Below, in pieces: positions 61,727 through 64,000 of a DNA stretch of 64,000 nucleotides. The translations under genes were made by a program, and so were the position numbers. Origin of the DNA: Epiperipatus broadwayi (lineage: Eukaryota > Onychophora > Udeonychophora > Euonychophora > Peripatidae); contig JAQFVV010012396.1 in the NCBI GenBank assembly GCA_028023455.1, positions 7,606,085-7,670,084 of the forward strand. Reading direction: 5' to 3'. The stretch's first letter is position 1, and every line of letters begins with the position of its first letter. The notes under the pieces were generated by a model, which was given only the letters and a program-made list of their open reading frames with translations, did not search any database and was not told the DNA's origin.

Positions 61727-64000
61727 TATGAATTAATGGAAAAATCAATTTGCTACATGTTGAGCAAAGCAGATAAGATTGCAGGAGATTATGAATGAAA
61801 TAAATAATTTTAAAAAAAGGTTGATGAATTTCTATAGAGAAAAAAAAATGAATGCATAGTTAAAATTCGTAAAAGAATTTATAAATTGAAAGCACCAGGT
61901 AATAAAAACATTTTAATGGAATTAAATCTCACTTTGTTCAACAGTATAAGAAAATAATTTATAAATAGAAAATTCTAGATAAAAGATATATATTTCCAAT
62001 TGAATTGTATATTATTGCAGAATAGATTTAGAATTAGTATTAAGAATTCATATACCCATCTTACAGCTGATATGAGGCAAAATTTGAAAATAATTTTTAA
62101 TATAATTTTTTTTTAAAGATAAGCAGAAAATAGTTATAGTTAAATTAGATAAACAGAAAATAGTTATGGTTAAATTAGGAGAGAACTTTAAAAAAAAAAC
62201 CCAGATAAAAAAAATAAATGAAAGTGAACACAAAATAAAAAAAATATGGCAAATTTACATAAAAAGGGAAATATTTTAAGTAAATTTAAAGAAAGAAAAA
62301 ATAAGGAATGATAAAAATGTGTAAATACTAAAATAATCAGATTTATATATAAAATAGCTGTGATTGGTACATTGAACAAATAAAGTTCAATTACAAGATG
62401 AATATGATGAGATTAAAATGCAAGAGAAATTAGATATTATTTCTTTTATAGTAAATAAAATATTTTTGGTCAAAAAAGCAGTCAGTTTCAGGAATAAAAC
62501 AATAGTTAAATAAAAAAAGTTTAATATAAATAACAACATTAATAATAATAATTATTAATTTCTATATGAACTTAATACAGTACATGAAATTTCTTTATTA
62601 TTTTTAAATGTAGGTTGTTATTTAACTTTTTTTTTTACTAAGCATAATACAAGTTCTGAGAAAGACCGTCAAATAATCAAAACTGTTAGCTTACATTTGA
62701 AAATAATAAATTACATATATTAAATGCATATGAAAAGTAATTCTCATTGCTGTTATTGTTTATATTTACTATAATATGACACAGAAATATTAATTGGTTT
62801 TATTATTAAAAATTTTAAGTTATTATTAATAGAAAGGACAAATAAATTGCAAATACGAAAAAATATATATAAGCAATTTGTACATTAAAAATAATAAGAT
62901 CTCTTTTATATTAGAAAGTTAAAAATGAAAATAGTTAAGAATAAAATAAAATATACATTATAAATATATTTATACCAACCTCATATTCTTTTAATCTTAA
63001 TGAGTCTTGTACATGGGACTGAAGATCTATTTATCTAATATTGAACTGTTAATATATTTAGGATGACAAATTAGTTGATGTTTATATTTTAAGATTCAGA
63101 AAAGAGATCAATTGACTTTCTGTCAACAATTAGGATTCCTTTGGAGAGATGCCAAAAATAGTAAAATAATATTTTTATCATAAATTTAATCCCTCACACA
63201 ATCGCTCACACATATATGCATATTTATAAACTGATATACATGGGCAAATTGACTGCTGACAAACTTTGAATTTTGTTTATATATATAATAAAAATAAATA
63301 ATTTTATTTTCTGAAGAATAAGTATGAAAAAATTATCAAGACACTCCATATAATATAAATTATTATTTTAAAAAATCTAATTATCAATATTTGTACTTGT
63401 TCTAAAAGTAGTTACCTTTTTTTTTTTCAATGCTTATAGATTTTTTTTAAAAAAACATATAAGACTTGTTACCGTTTTGAAAACACTATACTTTAATAAA
63501 AATTGAACTTTCTACTAGATAACATGTCATATGGATTATAATATACATTTTTCTGCTTCAATTAAAAGAAAGATTAAACATCTTAAATGTTTTATAATAC
63601 TTGACGTGGAATGTTTGTATGTTTTTTTAAATTTTATAATAAAGTACAAAATTTGCTTTCAAAAATAATAGTATTTGGCATCAAATTTCCTTTTTGTTTT
63701 ATTTTTATTTTGAATAAAACTATTGAATAGAGCAAAATGATTACTGGAAAAACAAATAGAAACAAATCCATATATAAATGTAAACCATTTTATTTAAAAA
63801 ACAATCTAAAGATATTTTTGATATATTGATAAAAAAATCAAGTCAGATGACCTAATTTTAATAAAGCTCGTATTTACAAATGTTATATATAGAGTAAGTA
63901 AAAAACAAACTCTTAACAAGCTTCAAAAATACCCTCAACCTCAGACCGTGGTTTCTGCATCTAGCGTCCTCAGTGAGGTGTTAGGGAATAAAAATACTAG
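61727..64000. other. AT-rich sequence without recognisable gene
   Basis: No supportable gene or repeat. The last ~60 bp (63938-63985) are less AT-rich and could be the edge of something continuing outside the window. Confidence 0.4.

Overview
This window looks like repeat-filled, non-coding nuclear DNA from an AT-rich invertebrate animal. By eye it is about three-quarters A+T and dense in (TA)n tracts. The recognisable genes are all remains of transposons typical of animals: an LTR retrotransposon gag, a Merlin/ISXO2-like transposase, two RTE-clade LINE fragments, a hAT N-terminus and a probable Penelope-like C-terminus. There is no rRNA, no functional tRNA, no operon structure and no convincing host exon. 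I cannot place the clade from this sequence.

Layout: 0-9 kb holds a foldback element, a ~310-bp tandem repeat, a tRNA-like SINE head and plain AT-rich DNA. 9.17-14.07 kb is a complete LTR element with two ~1.37-kb LTRs (TGTAAC...GTTACA), a broken gag and no recognisable pol. 14-22 kb has a tRNA-headed SINE, diverged tandem duplications, long (TA)n tracts and a perfect palindrome. 22.34-28.45 kb is one Merlin DNA transposon with unusually long (~1.4 kb) inverted repeats and a transposase broken by two in-frame stops. 28.63-29.85 kb is a TA-flanked element with 20-bp terminal inverted repeats. 30.9-46.4 kb holds several large non-coding units that begin TGT and end ACA against (TA)n tracts, a perfect 157-bp-arm snapback, a (TAA)n microsatellite, a ~480-bp tandem interspersed repeat ('family C') and an RTE 3' end. 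46-64 kb holds more family C, an RTE endonuclease relic, a second copy of the SINE, a small repeat family ('family E'), a less AT-rich island at 51.8-52.06 kb, small hairpin MITEs and the hAT and Penelope-like relics.

The pieces do not form a host pathway; they record layered transposition. The clearest event is a 4.58-kb TGT...ACA unit (41865-46448) that interrupts the (TA)n tract inside a family C repeat; an uninterrupted copy of the same site lies next to it at about 46.81-46.98 kb. Sequence differences between the two LTRs fall mostly at CG/TG/CA sites, which suggests methylation-driven decay. Family letters (A, C, D, E) are my own labels.
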